A stretch of DNA of 64,000 bases, taken from Capricornis sumatraensis (taxonomy: Eukaryota > Chordata > Mammalia > Artiodactyla > Bovidae). Both the position numbers and the translations under genes were made by a program. The notes under the pieces are model-generated. The model saw only the letters and a list, made by a program, of their open reading frames with translations. It did no database searches and was not told the DNA's origin. Every line of letters starts with the position of its first letter. The stretch's first letter is position 1. Below are positions 1-9,665 of this stretch, piece by piece. The stretch is from NCBI RefSeq assembly GCF_032405125.1, contig NC_091071.1, positions 167,050,001 through 167,114,000 of the forward strand, written 5' to 3'.

Positions 1-47
1 CTTCAGTCCCTCTTTGTACGGTCCGTCTTTAACAGGCAAACCTTTAT

Positions 48-228
48 TCAAATGCTAACTCTGCCACTGACTAGCTCCGGGACCTTGGGTGGCTTATTCC
101 AACTCACAGTGCTCAGCCTCCTCACCTGTAAAATGGGGACAGTAATAGTACCTACCTCAAAGGCATGGTGCTCAGAATCATGCCTGACACACAGTAGGTG
201 CTGTGTAACTGGGGGCCATTATTTGCAC
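48..228 (+). repeat. MIR SINE fragment
   Basis: The order of landmarks is that of a plus-strand MIR: a 'ctctgccactgactagct' core, then 'cctgtaaaatggggac', 'agtacctacctc' and finally 'cacacagtaggtgctg'. This is an ancient, immobile mammalian SINE. Confidence 0.85.
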
Positions 229-761
229 TGTTGTTGTTGCTGTCATTATTATTGTCATTATCTGCAGAGTCCAGCCTGCTGCCTATTGAATGAATAAATG
301 ACATGGAATCTGGGTGGAAATCAAGATATTGGTGTCAGCTTTGGAGTGAACGATGATTTAGGCTGAGGCTTGTTCGAGCTGAGGCTGACACCTGGAAATC
401 ATCCACATAGAATGTACAGATGGGCTGGGAGTTGCTGAGACTTGGAGCATTTCTCTCAGGGCCCCCTGGTCCAGGGATGAGCAACAAACAGAGGGGGAAG
501 GAGGAAGAATAGCTGATTGTTTCCTGAAACCCAAGAGGTCACAGCTGGTTGCCAAGCTGCCCCAAGAACAGAGCGTGCTCAGCTTCCGAGGGCCGCCCAC
601 CCTGTCTCCGCTGGCTCAAGGGTGCGCTTGGGGCAGACCGAGGGTCCAGATTTATCACGGGGGCCTTATTCGCACGCAGGGAGGAAGGAGGCTGGGCCAG
701 AGCAGACAGCAGAAGGGATGGCGTGAGGCACCAACTGCCAGGCACCCTGAGACCGGCTCTT
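229..761. other. unclassified unique DNA
   Basis: I recognise no gene or repeat family here. The stretch is moderately GC-rich, and its short open frames on both strands have no recognisable protein features. Confidence 0.5.
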
Positions 762-935
762 CTCATATTAACTCATTTTAGCCTCATGCAGTTCTGGCCT
801 CCTGGGTGGTTGTTTTCTTTTTTTTTTCACAAATGAAGAAACTGCAAGTTTACAGAAACCTGAGGCCATAAAGCTATTAAAGGGTGCAGTGGGATTCGAG
901 TCTGAGTCTCCACATGGAGTCAGTGTTCTTACAGT
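762..935 (-). repeat. MIR SINE fragment (minus strand)
   Basis: The MIR reverse-complement order is visible: 'attaactcattttagcctc', then 'aaatgaagaaactgcaag', then 'gggattcgagtctgag'. The middle carries a T-rich insertion near 820. Confidence 0.7.
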
Positions 936-944
936 TCCACCCGC

Positions 945-1190
945 CCTTTCCTCCCTCTACTGTGTGAGCGTGGGCAGGCTACTAAGCTTCTCTGAATCTC
1001 AGCTATATCATCAGAAAAACAGAAGCACAGGGTATTGAAAGGCTCAAAAGAGACATTAACACATGACAACTGTGGGTGCCTTGCAAGAGTCACAGCCCAT
1101 TTGCAGACATAATCTCAGTTCTTGGAGAGAATGATCCCCTTGCTTAACAGATAAAGACGCTGGCCCTGTGAGCAGAATCCACACTGTGGG
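945..1190. repeat. weak MIR-like fragments
   Basis: At 945-1070 there is a faint plus-strand MIR pattern ('gcaggctactaagcttctct'). A faint minus-strand one follows at about 1095-1190. Both are diverged and their boundaries are uncertain. Confidence 0.35.
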
Positions 1191-1264
1191 ACACTTCTAT
1201 AGGACAAATGACCCAGCTTTTTCAACAAATAAATTGTAAGGAAGGGGAGAGAAAGAGATGGAGA

Positions 1265-1690
1265 GGGACTTTATTAAACCTAAAAGGCATGTTAACCAAA
1301 TCGTGTGGGAACTTGCTTCGGATCCTGTTTCAACAAATTCTATTTAAAAAGAAAAAATTATGGGGCAAGTGGAAATTTGTATATTGAATGAATATTTGTC
1401 ATGAGGGAATCATTGTCAGTGTTCTTAGAAGTGATAATGGCCCTGTAGTTATGTTTTTTAAAAAGAGTCTTTATCTTTAAACAGACTAAATTTTGGCAGA
1501 TGAAATGGTTAGATGTCTGGAATTGGCTGAAAAAATATGGGGGAGGAGTGGGTGAGAGAACGGAGGATGCAAGACAGGACTTGGGTTGATAACTGTACAA
1601 GTTGAGTAGCAGGCTGCATAGGGGGCTCACTATATTATTCCGTCAACTCTAAATGTTAAATTATTCATAATAAAATACTAAAGAGAGGAA
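1265..1690 (+). repeat. L1M LINE-1 3' UTR fragment
   Basis: The sequence resembles the 3' UTR of old mammalian L1 elements. Landmarks are 'cggatcctgtttcaa', 'gataatggccctgtagtta', 'aaaaagagtctttatcttt', 'gatgtctggaattggctg' and the ending 'ttcataataaaatact'. There is no coding potential. Confidence 0.65.
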
Positions 1691-1699
1691 TTGATTCCC

Positions 1700-1790
1700 A
1701 GGGGGCATGAAGACTTGCCAGGGGTCACACTCCCCCGTGGAAATGCAGAGCTGGCTCTTCTGACTCCACGTCCAGCCCCCTGGCCCTCAC
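1700..1790 (-). repeat. MIR SINE fragment (minus strand)
   Basis: This is a short piece with 'gccaggggtcacac' followed by 'gcagagctggctcttctgac', the 5' part of MIR in reverse orientation. Confidence 0.45.
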
Positions 1791-2267
1791 CCATTCCTGC
1801 TCTGGACTCCTGCAATGTCACATTTTCCGTGGCCTGGTGTCCTCCACTTCCAGATGGCCAGCTCCTTTAGGGGCCCCGCCCCCTCCTCTTTTATGGAAAC
1901 CGACTCTCATGAATGACTGTGATGAAGGAATTTGCATGAAACTGTGATGAGAGACGTGGCTTCAGCTATGGCTTCCTCCAGCGGTGCTTGCCTTCTGCCA
2001 GAGGGAGCAACGGAAGTGGCCCTTCCTGATGGGTGGGGTGGTACAGTTCATGAAGTACTCTCCAGGGGATCCTTGGCCTTGCTTACTGTCCACACCAGTC
2101 TCAGGAGGTGGGATGGTTGGGAATGACTCCTCCCACTTTGAAGGACTTTGGACTTGGTCACATCTCCCCATTTTCAAGGCGCAGGGCAAATCTAGACTTT
2201 TACTATACCTTGCTGGAAATACTGAAAGAGACTTGAGAGAAGTTGGTTCTCCATCAGCCTCAGTGAG
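1791..2267. other. unclassified unique DNA
   Basis: No repeat family or gene is recognised. The homology shared with 6217-6570 begins at about 2268, so this block is outside the duplicated segment. Confidence 0.5.
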
Positions 2268-2540
2268 TTCCTTCTGGCTTGCCCTGGAGTCTTGGCTTCC
2301 TCTTCTGCATAATAGACACAATGAAGGCCCCTGCAGAGTTTGTGGGCATCCAAAGAGGAGGCAGATCTAAGTGTTCAAAACAGTGACTGACACACAGTAG
2401 GTGGACAACAGTAAGAGTGATGGTCTTCACAGTAATAACAATCACAGAACATGTAGATTGTACTTACCATGTGCTGGGCATGACCTAAGCACTTTTAAAA
2501 GTGTGTGGCATTTAGAAAAGTGGCAAATGGCACCTAGTAA
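2268..2540 (+). repeat. left arm of duplicated segment, copy A (contains MIR)
   Basis: This block matches 6217-6483 at roughly 93 percent identity by eye, with two 2-nt indels. Its first half is a plus-strand MIR 3' half ('cctcttctgcataata' ... 'gacacacagtaggtgg'). The homology stops exactly at the 5' edge of a BovB insertion (2541) and resumes after its 3' end (4804). Copy B therefore shows what this locus looked like before the LINE arrived. Confidence 0.85.
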
Positions 2541-4783
2541 CTCTACACATGGACATCACCAGATGGTCAACACCAAAATCAGATTGATTATATTCTGTGC
2601 AGCCAAAGATGGAGAAGCTCTATACAGTCATCAAAAACAAGACCAGGAGCTGACTGTGGCTCAGATCATGAACTCCTTATTACCAAATTCAGACTCAAAT
2701 TGAAGAAAGTAGGGAAAACCGCTAGACAATTCAGGTATGCCCTAAATCAAATCCCTTATGATTATACAGTGGAAGTGAGAAATACATTTAAGGGCCTAGA
2801 TCTGATAGATAGAGTGCCTGATGAACTATTGAATGAAGTTCGTGACATTGTGTAGGAGATGGGGATCAAGACCATCCCCATGGAAAAGAAATGCAAAATG
2901 GCAAAATGGCTGCCTGGAGAGGCCTTACAAATAGCTGTGAAGAGAAGAGAGGTGAAAAGCAAAGGAGAAAAGGAAAGATATAGAAATCTAAATGCAGAGT
3001 TCCAAAGAATGGCAAGAAGAGATAAGAAAGCCTTCTTCAGCGATCAATGCAAAGAAATAGAGGAAAACAACAGAATGGGAAAGACTAGAGATCTCTTCAA
3101 GAAAATTAGAGATACCAGGGGAACATTTCATGCAAAGATGGGCTTGATAAAGGACAGAAATGATATGGACCTAACAGAAGCAGAAGATATTAAGAAGAGG
3201 TGGCAAGAATACATGGAAGAACTGTACAAAAAAGATCTTCACGACCCAGATAGTCATGATGATGTGATCACTAATCTAGAACCAGACATCTTAGAATGTG
3301 AAGTCAAGTGGGCCTTAGAAAGCATCACTACGAACAAAGCTAGTGGAGGTGATGGAATTCCAGTGGAGCTGTTTCAAATCCTGAAAGATGATGCTGTGAA
3401 AGTGCTGCACTCAATATGCCAGCAAGTTTGGAAAACTCAGCAGTGGCCACAGGACTGGAAAAGGTCAGTTTTCATTTCAATTCCAAAGAAAGGCAATGCC
3501 AAAGAATGCTCAAACTACCACACAATTGCACTCATCTCACATGCTAGTAAAGTAATGCTCAAAATTCTCCAAGCCAGGCTTCAGCAATACGTGAACCATG
3601 AACTCCCTGATGTTCAAGCTGGTTTTAGAAAAGGCAGAGGAACCAGAGATCAAATTGCCAACATCCACTGGATCATGGAAAAAGCAAGAGAGTTCCAGAA
3701 GAACATCTATTTCTGCTTTATTGACTATGCCAAAGCCTTTGACTGTGTGGATCACAATAAACTGTGGAAAATTCTGAAAGAGATGGGAATACCAGACCAC
3801 CTAACCTGCCTCTTGAGAAATCTGTATGCAGGTCAGGAAGCAACAGTTAGAACTGGACGTGGGACAACAGACTGGTTCCAAATAGGAAAAGGAGTACATC
3901 AGTGCTGTATATTGTCACCCTGCTTATTTAACTTCTATGCAGAGTATATCATGAGAAACGCTGGGCTGGAAGAAACACAAGCTGGAATCAAGATTGCTGG
4001 GAGAAATATCAATAACCTCAGATATGCAGATGACACCACCCTTATGGCAGAAAGTGAAGAGGAACTAAAAAGCCTCTTGATGAAAGTGAAAGAGGAGAGT
4101 GAAAAAGTTGGCTTAAAGCTCAACATTCAGAAAACGAAGATCATGGCATCCTGTCCCATCATTTCATGGGAAATAGATGGGAAACAGTGGAGACAATGTC
4201 AGACTTTATTTTTCTGGGCTCCAGAATCACTGCAGATGGTGACTGCAGCCATGAAATTGGAAGACGCTTACTCCTTGGAAGAAAAGTTATGACCAATCTA
4301 GACAGCATATTCAAAAGCAGAGACATTACTTTGCCGACTAAGGTCCGACTAGTCAAGGCTATGGTTTTTCCAGTAGTCATGTATGGATGTGAGAGTTGGA
4401 CTGTGAAGAAGCCTGAGCGCTGAAGAATTGATGCTTTTGAACTGTGGTGTTGGAGAAGACTCTTGAGAGTCCCTTGGACTGCAAGGAGATCCAACCAGTC
4501 CATTCTGAAGGAGATCAACCCTGGGATTTCTTTGGAAGGAATGATGCTAAAGCTGAAACTCCAGTACTTTGGCCACCTCATGAGAAGAGTTGACTCATTG
4601 GAAAAAACTCTGATGCTGGGAGGGATAGGGGGCAGGAGGAGAAGGGGACGACCAAGGATGAGATGGCTGGATGGCATGACGGACTCGATGGACGTGAGTG
4701 TGAGTGAACTCCGGGACATGGTGATAAACAGAGAGGCCTGGTGTGCTGCGATTCATGGGGCTGCAAAGAGTCGGACATGACTG
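2541..4783 (+). pseudogene. BovB endonuclease C-terminus plus reverse transcriptase, disabled
   Basis: An open frame starts at 2541 and includes the endonuclease Ser-Asp-His triad at 2661-2669. A TAG at 2853-2855 interrupts it, and the same frame continues as a 477-codon ORF (2859-4292). Residues 287-295 are FIDYAKAFD (RT motif A) and residues 389-392 are YADD, the catalytic aspartates. Residues 345-350 read GVHQCC, where BovB and related RTs usually have an R-Q-G-type motif. A one-base loss near 4180 shifts the frame. The proper frame continues at 4166-4423 and ends at a TGA, and the C-terminal part follows at 4463-4783. The family role is target-primed reverse transcription of its own RNA. 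With a stop, a frameshift and no 5' end, this copy cannot make the full protein. Confidence 0.9.
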
Positions 4784-4803
4784 AGTGACTGAACTGAACT
4801 GAA
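2541..4803 (+). mobile_element. BovB (RTE-clade) LINE, 5' truncated
   Basis: This is a non-LTR retrotransposon of the RTE clade. The copy begins inside the endonuclease coding region, runs through the whole reverse transcriptase and ends in the typical BovB tail ('gactgagtgactgaactgaa'). The insertion edges are defined by comparison with 6217-6570, where the flanks 'cacctagtaa' and 'gtatatgca' are contiguous. Any target duplication is at most a few bases and cannot be separated from the tail. It is the best preserved LINE in the window, but disabled. Confidence 0.95.
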
Positions 4804-5862
4804 GTATATGCAAGTGTTTATTAAATATGAAAAGGCAAAAAGATATGACACTGAAAGATGAACCCCACAGGTCAGTAGGTGTGCAATATGCTACTGGAGA
4901 AAAGTGGAGAAATAACTCCAGAAAGAATGAAGAGATGGAGCCAAAGCAAAAGCAACACCCAGTTGCAGATATGACTAATGTTGGAGATAAAGTCCTATGC
5001 CGTAAAGAACAATATTGCGTAGGAACCTGGAATGTCAGGTCCATGAATCAAGGTAAATTGGAAGTGGTCAAACAGGAGATGGCAAGAGTGAACATCGACA
5101 TTTTAGGTATCAGTGACTAAAATGGACTGGAATGTGTGAATTTAATTCAGATGACCATTGTATCTACTGCTGTGGGCAAGAGTCCCTTAGAAGAAATGGA
5201 GTAGCCCTCATAGGCAGCAAGAGTCCAAAATGCAGTACTTGGGTGCAATCTCAAAAACGACAGAATGATCTCTGTTCATTTCCAAGGAAAACCATTCAGT
5301 ATCACAGTAATCCAAACCTATGCCCCAGTCACTAATGCTGAAGAAGCTGAAGTTGAATGGTTCTATGAAGACCTGTAAGACCTTCTAGAACTAACACCCC
5401 CCAAAGATGTTTTTTTCATTATAGGGGACTGGAATGCAGAAGTAGGAAGTCAAGAGATACCTGGAGTTACAGGCAAGTTTGGCCTTGGAGTACAAAATGA
5501 AGCAGGGCAAAGTCTAACCAAGTTTTGCCAAGAGAATGCACTGGTCATAGCAAACACCCTATTCCAACAACACAAGAGATGACTCTATGCATAGACATCA
5601 CCAGCTAGTCAATACTGAAATTAGATTGATTATATTCTAATGTGAGGAACTGAGTAATTGGAAAAGACCCTGATGCTGGGAAAGATTGAATGCGGGAGGA
5701 GAAGGGGATGACAGAGGATGAGATGGTTGGATGGCATCACCGACTTGATGGACGTGAGTTTGAGCAAGCTCTGGGAGGTGGTGATGGACAGGGAAACCTG
5801 GCATGCTGCAGTCCATGGCGTCACAGAGTTGGACACGACTGAGTGACTGAGCTGATCGGAAC
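4804..5862 (+). mobile_element. older BovB copy, internally deleted
   Basis: The start of the BovB open frame and most of the endonuclease region (4804-5640) are joined directly to the BovB 3' end (about 5641-5862). All of the reverse transcriptase is missing. The join lies at 'tatattcta' / 'atgtgagga', so it is a deletion rather than a normal 5' truncation. The first 88 bp (4804-4891) are repeated at 6484-6570. The element lies immediately 3' of the younger BovB, which interrupts its 5' flank. Confidence 0.85.
4827..5640 (+). pseudogene. BovB apurinic-like endonuclease N-terminal region, frameshifted
   Basis: The 4827 frame gives MKRQKDMTLKDE and then the catalytic-Asn segment GTWNVRSMN. 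It ends at a stop near 5118 caused by a one-base loss in what is normally an I-S-E-L-K-W region. The downstream pieces lie in other frames: EFNSDDH near 5135-5155 and GDWNAEVGSQ near 5426-5455. The family function is the endonuclease that nicks the genomic target during retrotransposition. It cannot be functional here. Confidence 0.85.
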
Positions 5863-5883
5863 TTTGTGTTATTAGCATATTTA

Positions 5884-6214
5884 ATGCAATGGACTGAATT
5901 GTTTCCCCACCCCTCTGTACAATTCATATGCTGAAGCCCTAACCCCCGAAAGTGACTGTATTTGGGCCTCTAAGTAGTTAAGATTAAATGAGGTCATAAG
6001 AGTAAGGCCCTGGTCCAAAAGGATTGGTGTCCTTACCTGATAAGAAGAGACCCCAGAAAACGTGTGTGCCCCCGCTCACCTCTGCAAGCACACAGAGAAG
6101 GCTCGCGTGAGGCACTGTGACAAGGCAGCCATCTGCAAGCCAGAAAGAGAGTCCTTGCTAGAACCCAGCCAGGGTGTCAGCTGGACCTTCCAGAACTGTG
6201 AGAAAATAAATGGC
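5884..6214 (+). repeat. MLT1-type (ERVL-MaLR) LTR, 5' part
   Basis: This is an ancient mammalian MaLR LTR. The landmarks, in order, are 'tgaattgtttcccc', 'ttcatatgctgaagccctaa', 'gactgtatttgg', 'aaatgaggtcataag', 'attggtgtcctta' and 'ccagaactgtgag' followed by AATAAA. It stops just after the AATAAA, and its continuation is found at about 6571-6630. An inserted segment has split the LTR. It is a solo LTR with no internal coding sequence. Confidence 0.75.
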
Positions 6215-6216
6215 GT

Positions 6217-6570
6217 CCTCCTGGCTTGTCCTGGCATCTTGGCCTCCTCTTCTGCATAATAAACACAGTGAAGGCTCCTGCAGAGTTTGTGGGGATCCAG
6301 AGGAGGCAGGTCTAAGTGTTCAATACAATGACTGACACACAGTAGGTGCACAACAGTAAGGGTGATGGTCTTCACGGTAATAACAATCACAGAACAGGTA
6401 GATTGTACTTAGCATGTGCTGGGCATGACCTAAGCACTTTTAAGTGTGTGGCATTTAGAAAAGGGGCAAATGGCCCCTAGTAAGTATATGCAGGTGTTTA
6501 TTAAATATGAAAAGGCAAAGGATATGACACTGAAAGATGAGCCCCCCTGGTCAGTAGGTGTGCGATATGC
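6217..6570 (+). repeat. duplicated segment, copy B (pre-insertion arrangement) inside MLT1
   Basis: It matches 2268-2540 and then 4804-4891 with no interruption, so it lacks the 2.26-kb BovB found in copy A. It carries the MIR piece, about 110 bp of shared DNA and the first 88 bp of the older BovB. Both edges lie inside an MLT1 LTR that is otherwise continuous. The copy therefore looks derived and copy A looks like the donor. This is inference from the layout. Confidence 0.8.
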
Positions 6571-6630
6571 GCTTGTTTATGCTAGGAAACTCAGTCTTCT
6601 GTATTTGGTTATGACAGCCCACATAATAGC
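6571..6630 (+). repeat. MLT1-type LTR, 3' remnant
   Basis: The pieces 'tgtttatgctagg', 'aactcagtcttctgta' and 'ttggttatgacagccc' match the end of an MLT1 LTR. They continue the LTR that breaks off at about 6214, with only a few bases lost. Confidence 0.65.
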
Positions 6631-6654
6631 TTTAACCTTTGTAATAACCGAGAG

Positions 6655-6745
6655 GCAGTAGGTACTCTGAATACTCTCATGTCTACAGAGGAGGAAACTG
6701 ACACATGGGCATTCTGAGAAGGCTGAGGATGTAAATAAGAAAATA
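6655..6745 (-). repeat. MIR-like fragment (minus strand)
   Basis: A diverged MIR core in reverse orientation is present ('acagaggaggaaactgacac'). Confidence 0.4.
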
Positions 6746-6858
6746 GTACAACGAACCTTGACCCATCCCCACCACCTACCCTTTCGGCAAACTCCTATGG
6801 GTCCTTCAAAGCCCTACTCCAACGTTACCCACTCCGGGAACTCCTAGGCATGGTTAGT

Positions 6859-7134
6859 TGCTGCTGCTGCTGCTAAGTCGCTTCAGTCGTGTCCAGCTCT
6901 GTGCGACCCCATAGACAGCAGCCCGCCAGACTCCCCCATCCCTGGGATTCTCCAGGAAAGAACACTGGAGTGGGTTGCCATTTCTTCCTCCAATGCATGA
7001 AAGTGAAAAGTGAAAGTGAAGTCACTCAGCTGTGTCTGACTCTTAGCGACCCCATGGACTGCAGCCCACCAGGCTCCTCTGTTCATGGGATTTTCCAGGC
7101 AAGAGTACTGGAGTGGGGTGCCATTGCCTTCTGC
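6859..7134 (-). mobile_element. BOV-A2 dimeric SINE
   Basis: Two tandem Bov-A monomers are joined by the 'catgaaagtgaaaagtgaaa' linker. A (CTG)n run marks the 3' tail of this minus-strand insertion at its left edge. A 13-bp target-site duplication (aggcatggttagt) lies at 6846-6858 and 7135-7147, which fixes the ends exactly. The clean duplication indicates a fairly recent ruminant insertion. Confidence 0.95.
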
Positions 7135-7147
7135 AGGCATGGTTAGT

Positions 7148-7419
7148 CCTTGGGGCTAAAAAGGGGAGGAAGAGAGACGAGGGAGAAATATTTAGACCTG
7201 GGAAAGTGGAGCATCCAGAGAAAGGAGGGCCTGATGGAGGTCGTCAGATGAGCAAGAGAATCAGAGAGAAGGTTTGCAGGAGAGTCCCTGGGTTGGCTGT
7301 CAGGAAGGTGTGAAGGGGAAAGTTCTTAGTCCTTCTTCCTGTCATGGATGGCTCTGTCCTGTGGCTTGCCCCCCAAGGCTCAGCTCAGCCTCCAGCTTTC
7401 TTGAGGGTAGCTGTGCGGC
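7148..7419. other. unclassified unique DNA
   Basis: Nothing recognisable was found between BOV-A2 and the following MIR. Confidence 0.5.
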
Positions 7420-7745
7420 ATGTAAGTTAAGAAACGGACTGACACCACACCGTCCTGGCTTGAATCCTGGCTCCTCTACTTATCTGTTCTGTGCGGTTGC
7501 TGTTCAGTTGCTCATTTGTGTCAGACTCTTTATGACGCTATGGACTGCAGCACGCTAGGCTTCCCTGTTCTTCATCACGTAATGACTTCTCTATCCTTCG
7601 GCTATATAATCTCAAGCAGGCTAACCCCTCATGCCTCAGTTTCCTTGTGGGGATAAAGTGGGGGTATCACAGTACCCGTCTCTTAGAGTAGTCCTGAGGT
7701 TTAGTTAATACATGGCACATAGAAAATGCTTTATAAATATTAGCT
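7420..7745 (+). repeat. MIR SINE split by a BovB/Bov-A tail
   Basis: The 5' half of MIR (7420-7495, 'cctggcttgaatcctggctc') and the 3' half (7578-7745, 'cctcagtttccttgtgggga' to 'ctttataaatatta') are separated by the ruminant-specific fragment annotated below. Confidence 0.7.
7496..7577 (-). mobile_element. BovB 3'-end / Bov-A fragment
   Basis: Reverse-oriented BovB tail sequence ('gtgtcagactctttatgac', 'ggactgcagcacgctaggct') is inserted inside the older MIR. Confidence 0.8.
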
Positions 7746-7819
7746 CATAACCTCGTCTTGGATAACTCCATGGTATTCTCCAATAAACTTGAGTATAAAG
7801 CATGCAATTCAACCCAACA

Positions 7820-8045
7820 GCAGTGATAATAATAAAGAATCATTATTTGGCCCTTACTTTTGGTCAGGCTCTATGCCTGGTCCTTCATAATAATCCCATG
7901 AGGACAATACTATTAACATGCCCATTTTCCAGATTAGAAAATTGAGGTCTCTTTAAAATGTCTAAAGCTACATAGCTAACACATGGTAGAATGGGGATTT
8001 GAACCTAGGCAATCTTAACTCAAGCTCATGTGATTCATTCTAGTT
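7820..8045 (-). repeat. MIR SINE (minus strand), nearly full length
   Basis: The landmarks run from 'ttcataataatcccatgagg' through 'cccattttccagattag' to 'ggggatttgaacctaggcaa'. Confidence 0.75.
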
Positions 8046-8170
8046 TGTTAATCATTCACCCAATATTGATAGATGACTGCTCTGTGCCAGCCACAGTGCT
8101 AGGTATCGGATATGGAATTAAAGACACACAGTCCTGGCCCTCAGGGAACTCACAGGGCGGGGTGGAGAAG
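8046..8170 (-). repeat. L2 LINE 3' end (minus strand)
   Basis: The 3'-terminal L2 sequence reads in reverse: 'tctgtgccagccacagtgct', 'cagtcctggccctcaggg', 'aactcacagggcgg'. It probably continues at 8840-9200 beyond the SINE. Confidence 0.65.
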
Positions 8171-8261
8171 ACAGACTTGGAATCAGATACCTTAGAATAT
8201 TGACAATGTGAAAGGAATAGTGCTTGACCTCATTTCTGTGTTAGATTCATTAGAGGCTGTG

Positions 8262-8482
8262 TACATGTGTGTGCATGCTCAGTAAGTGGCTGACTCTTGC
8301 GATCCCATGGACTATAGCCCTCCAGGCTCCTCTGTCCATGGGATTGTCCAGGCAAGCATACTGTAGTGGGTTGCCATTTCCTCCTCCAGAGTGTCTTCCC
8401 AACCCAGGGATCGATCCCATGTTTCCCACGTCTCCAGTACTGGCAGGTGGTTTTGTTACCGCTAAGCCACCTGGGAGGCCCT
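8262..8482 (-). mobile_element. Bov-tA SINE (tRNA-Glu derived)
   Basis: This is a full Bov-tA in minus orientation. The Bov-A body is followed by the tRNA-like head, which ends 'gctaagccacctgggaggcc'. The target duplication 'ttcattagaggct(g/a)tg' lies at 8246-8261 and 8483-8498 with one mismatch. Confidence 0.92.
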
Positions 8483-8498
8483 TTCATTAGAGGCTATG

Positions 8499-8839
8499 TT
8501 TATTTAATCACAGACTAACAATTATTGGGCATTGGAGCTCTGTGATAAATAATGCTCTCTCTTCTCAAAGACAAGGCAGACAGATTCCTAGAGTGAAAAA
8601 AATGACACAAAAAGCACAGCTTTGACATTATTTTTAGACTTCCAAGTAAATCTGAAGTTGTTGCATAGGAGTATTACTGGCATCATGGTTAATTTCATAC
8701 AGTTCCTAGAAAGTCATAACACTCCGGTAACCGCCAATGCCTTCTAACTGGCCTGGACAAATTTAGCTAAATTCTGTCTGATGTGAGGGATGTACGGTAA
8801 GTTAGAATTCAGTGATGCAGGTGATGCAAGTACAGAGTA
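8499..8839. other. unclassified AT-rich unique DNA
   Basis: No repeat consensus or coding signature is recognised. It may be diverged L2 joining the two flanking L2 pieces. Confidence 0.45.
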
Positions 8840-9200
8840 GGGAGCAATTAACTTTGGGGCTTCTAGGAGGAGGAGATATTTGCTTTGAGTTTTGAAGGCT
8901 GTGTAGGAGTTCTCTGTGAAAAGAAGAGGGGGAAACTCCTTGAATGTGGGGAAAAGAGTGAGAAAAGCACCCTGGATGTTTGGGGATGGATGGAAATCAA
9001 GTGAGACTGAAGTGTTGGGTTTACAGAAGGTGGCAAAGGCAGATGAATAGCTGGGTCTGGGACACAGAGGGCCTTGAATGTCATGCTAAATGGCTTGGAA
9101 TTAACCCTATAAACATTGGTGTGTGTGTGCGCACGCATGGAGTTTTTTAGAGAGTGATATGATCAGATTTATGATTTGTAACCATGGCTCTGGGAATCTG
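8840..9200 (-). repeat. L2 LINE 3' UTR region (minus strand)
   Basis: Reverse L2 landmarks are 'ggtggcaaaggcagatgaat', 'gggccttgaatgtcatgct' and 'agtgatatgatcagattta'. A short GT run interrupts it at 9118-9132. Confidence 0.65.
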
Positions 9201-9224
9201 CAGGGAGAGAGTTGGTGCCAGGGC

Positions 9225-9340
9225 AATCAATTCCCCAACCAGACTGTACGTTTCTTGGGTGAAGCGTTAAGTCAGTATCTTTCCCTCGGGTATTTTTCCA
9301 TAACACCTAGCAGGTGTGGGGCATGCAGCTGCCTGCTGTA
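9225..9340 (+). repeat. possible L2 3' end
   Basis: The stretch 'gactgtacgtttcttgggtg' ... 'cacctagcaggtgtggggca' resembles the plus-strand L2 end. It is diverged. Confidence 0.4.
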
Positions 9341-9665
9341 TGAAATCCATGTATGCCCCAGGACACCTGTGCATGCTGGTGGATTTTAGTAGCACCCACA
9401 GCCTGCTCGTGGTGCTGTCCATGGTGCTAATATGAGCTCTAAGGCTGCAAACCCCAGTGGGCTCCCTGGTGGCAGCTTGCGGTATGTGTGTGTGTGTATA
9501 GAATGAGGCGGGGAAGGAGACCTTCGATATCTGTCTCTTGGGATCAAGGCAGGGTCCCAGTTGCCCCAGCCTCAGAAGGGCTTCCCGGGTGCCCACAAAA
9601 TCTGCCCCATGTCACCTGCTTAAGCCTTGGTGTGCAGGAACCTGGGGCAGGAAATGAAGTCAGAC
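9341..9665. other. unclassified DNA with a short GT run
   Basis: There is a small GT microsatellite at 9485-9499. No gene or repeat family is otherwise recognised. Confidence 0.5.

Noticed and set aside
8262..8482. tRNA-like sequence with A/B-box resemblance (also in other Bov-tA and CHR copies)
   Set aside because: These are heads of tRNA-derived SINEs. They lack a foldable full tRNA and are not tRNA genes.
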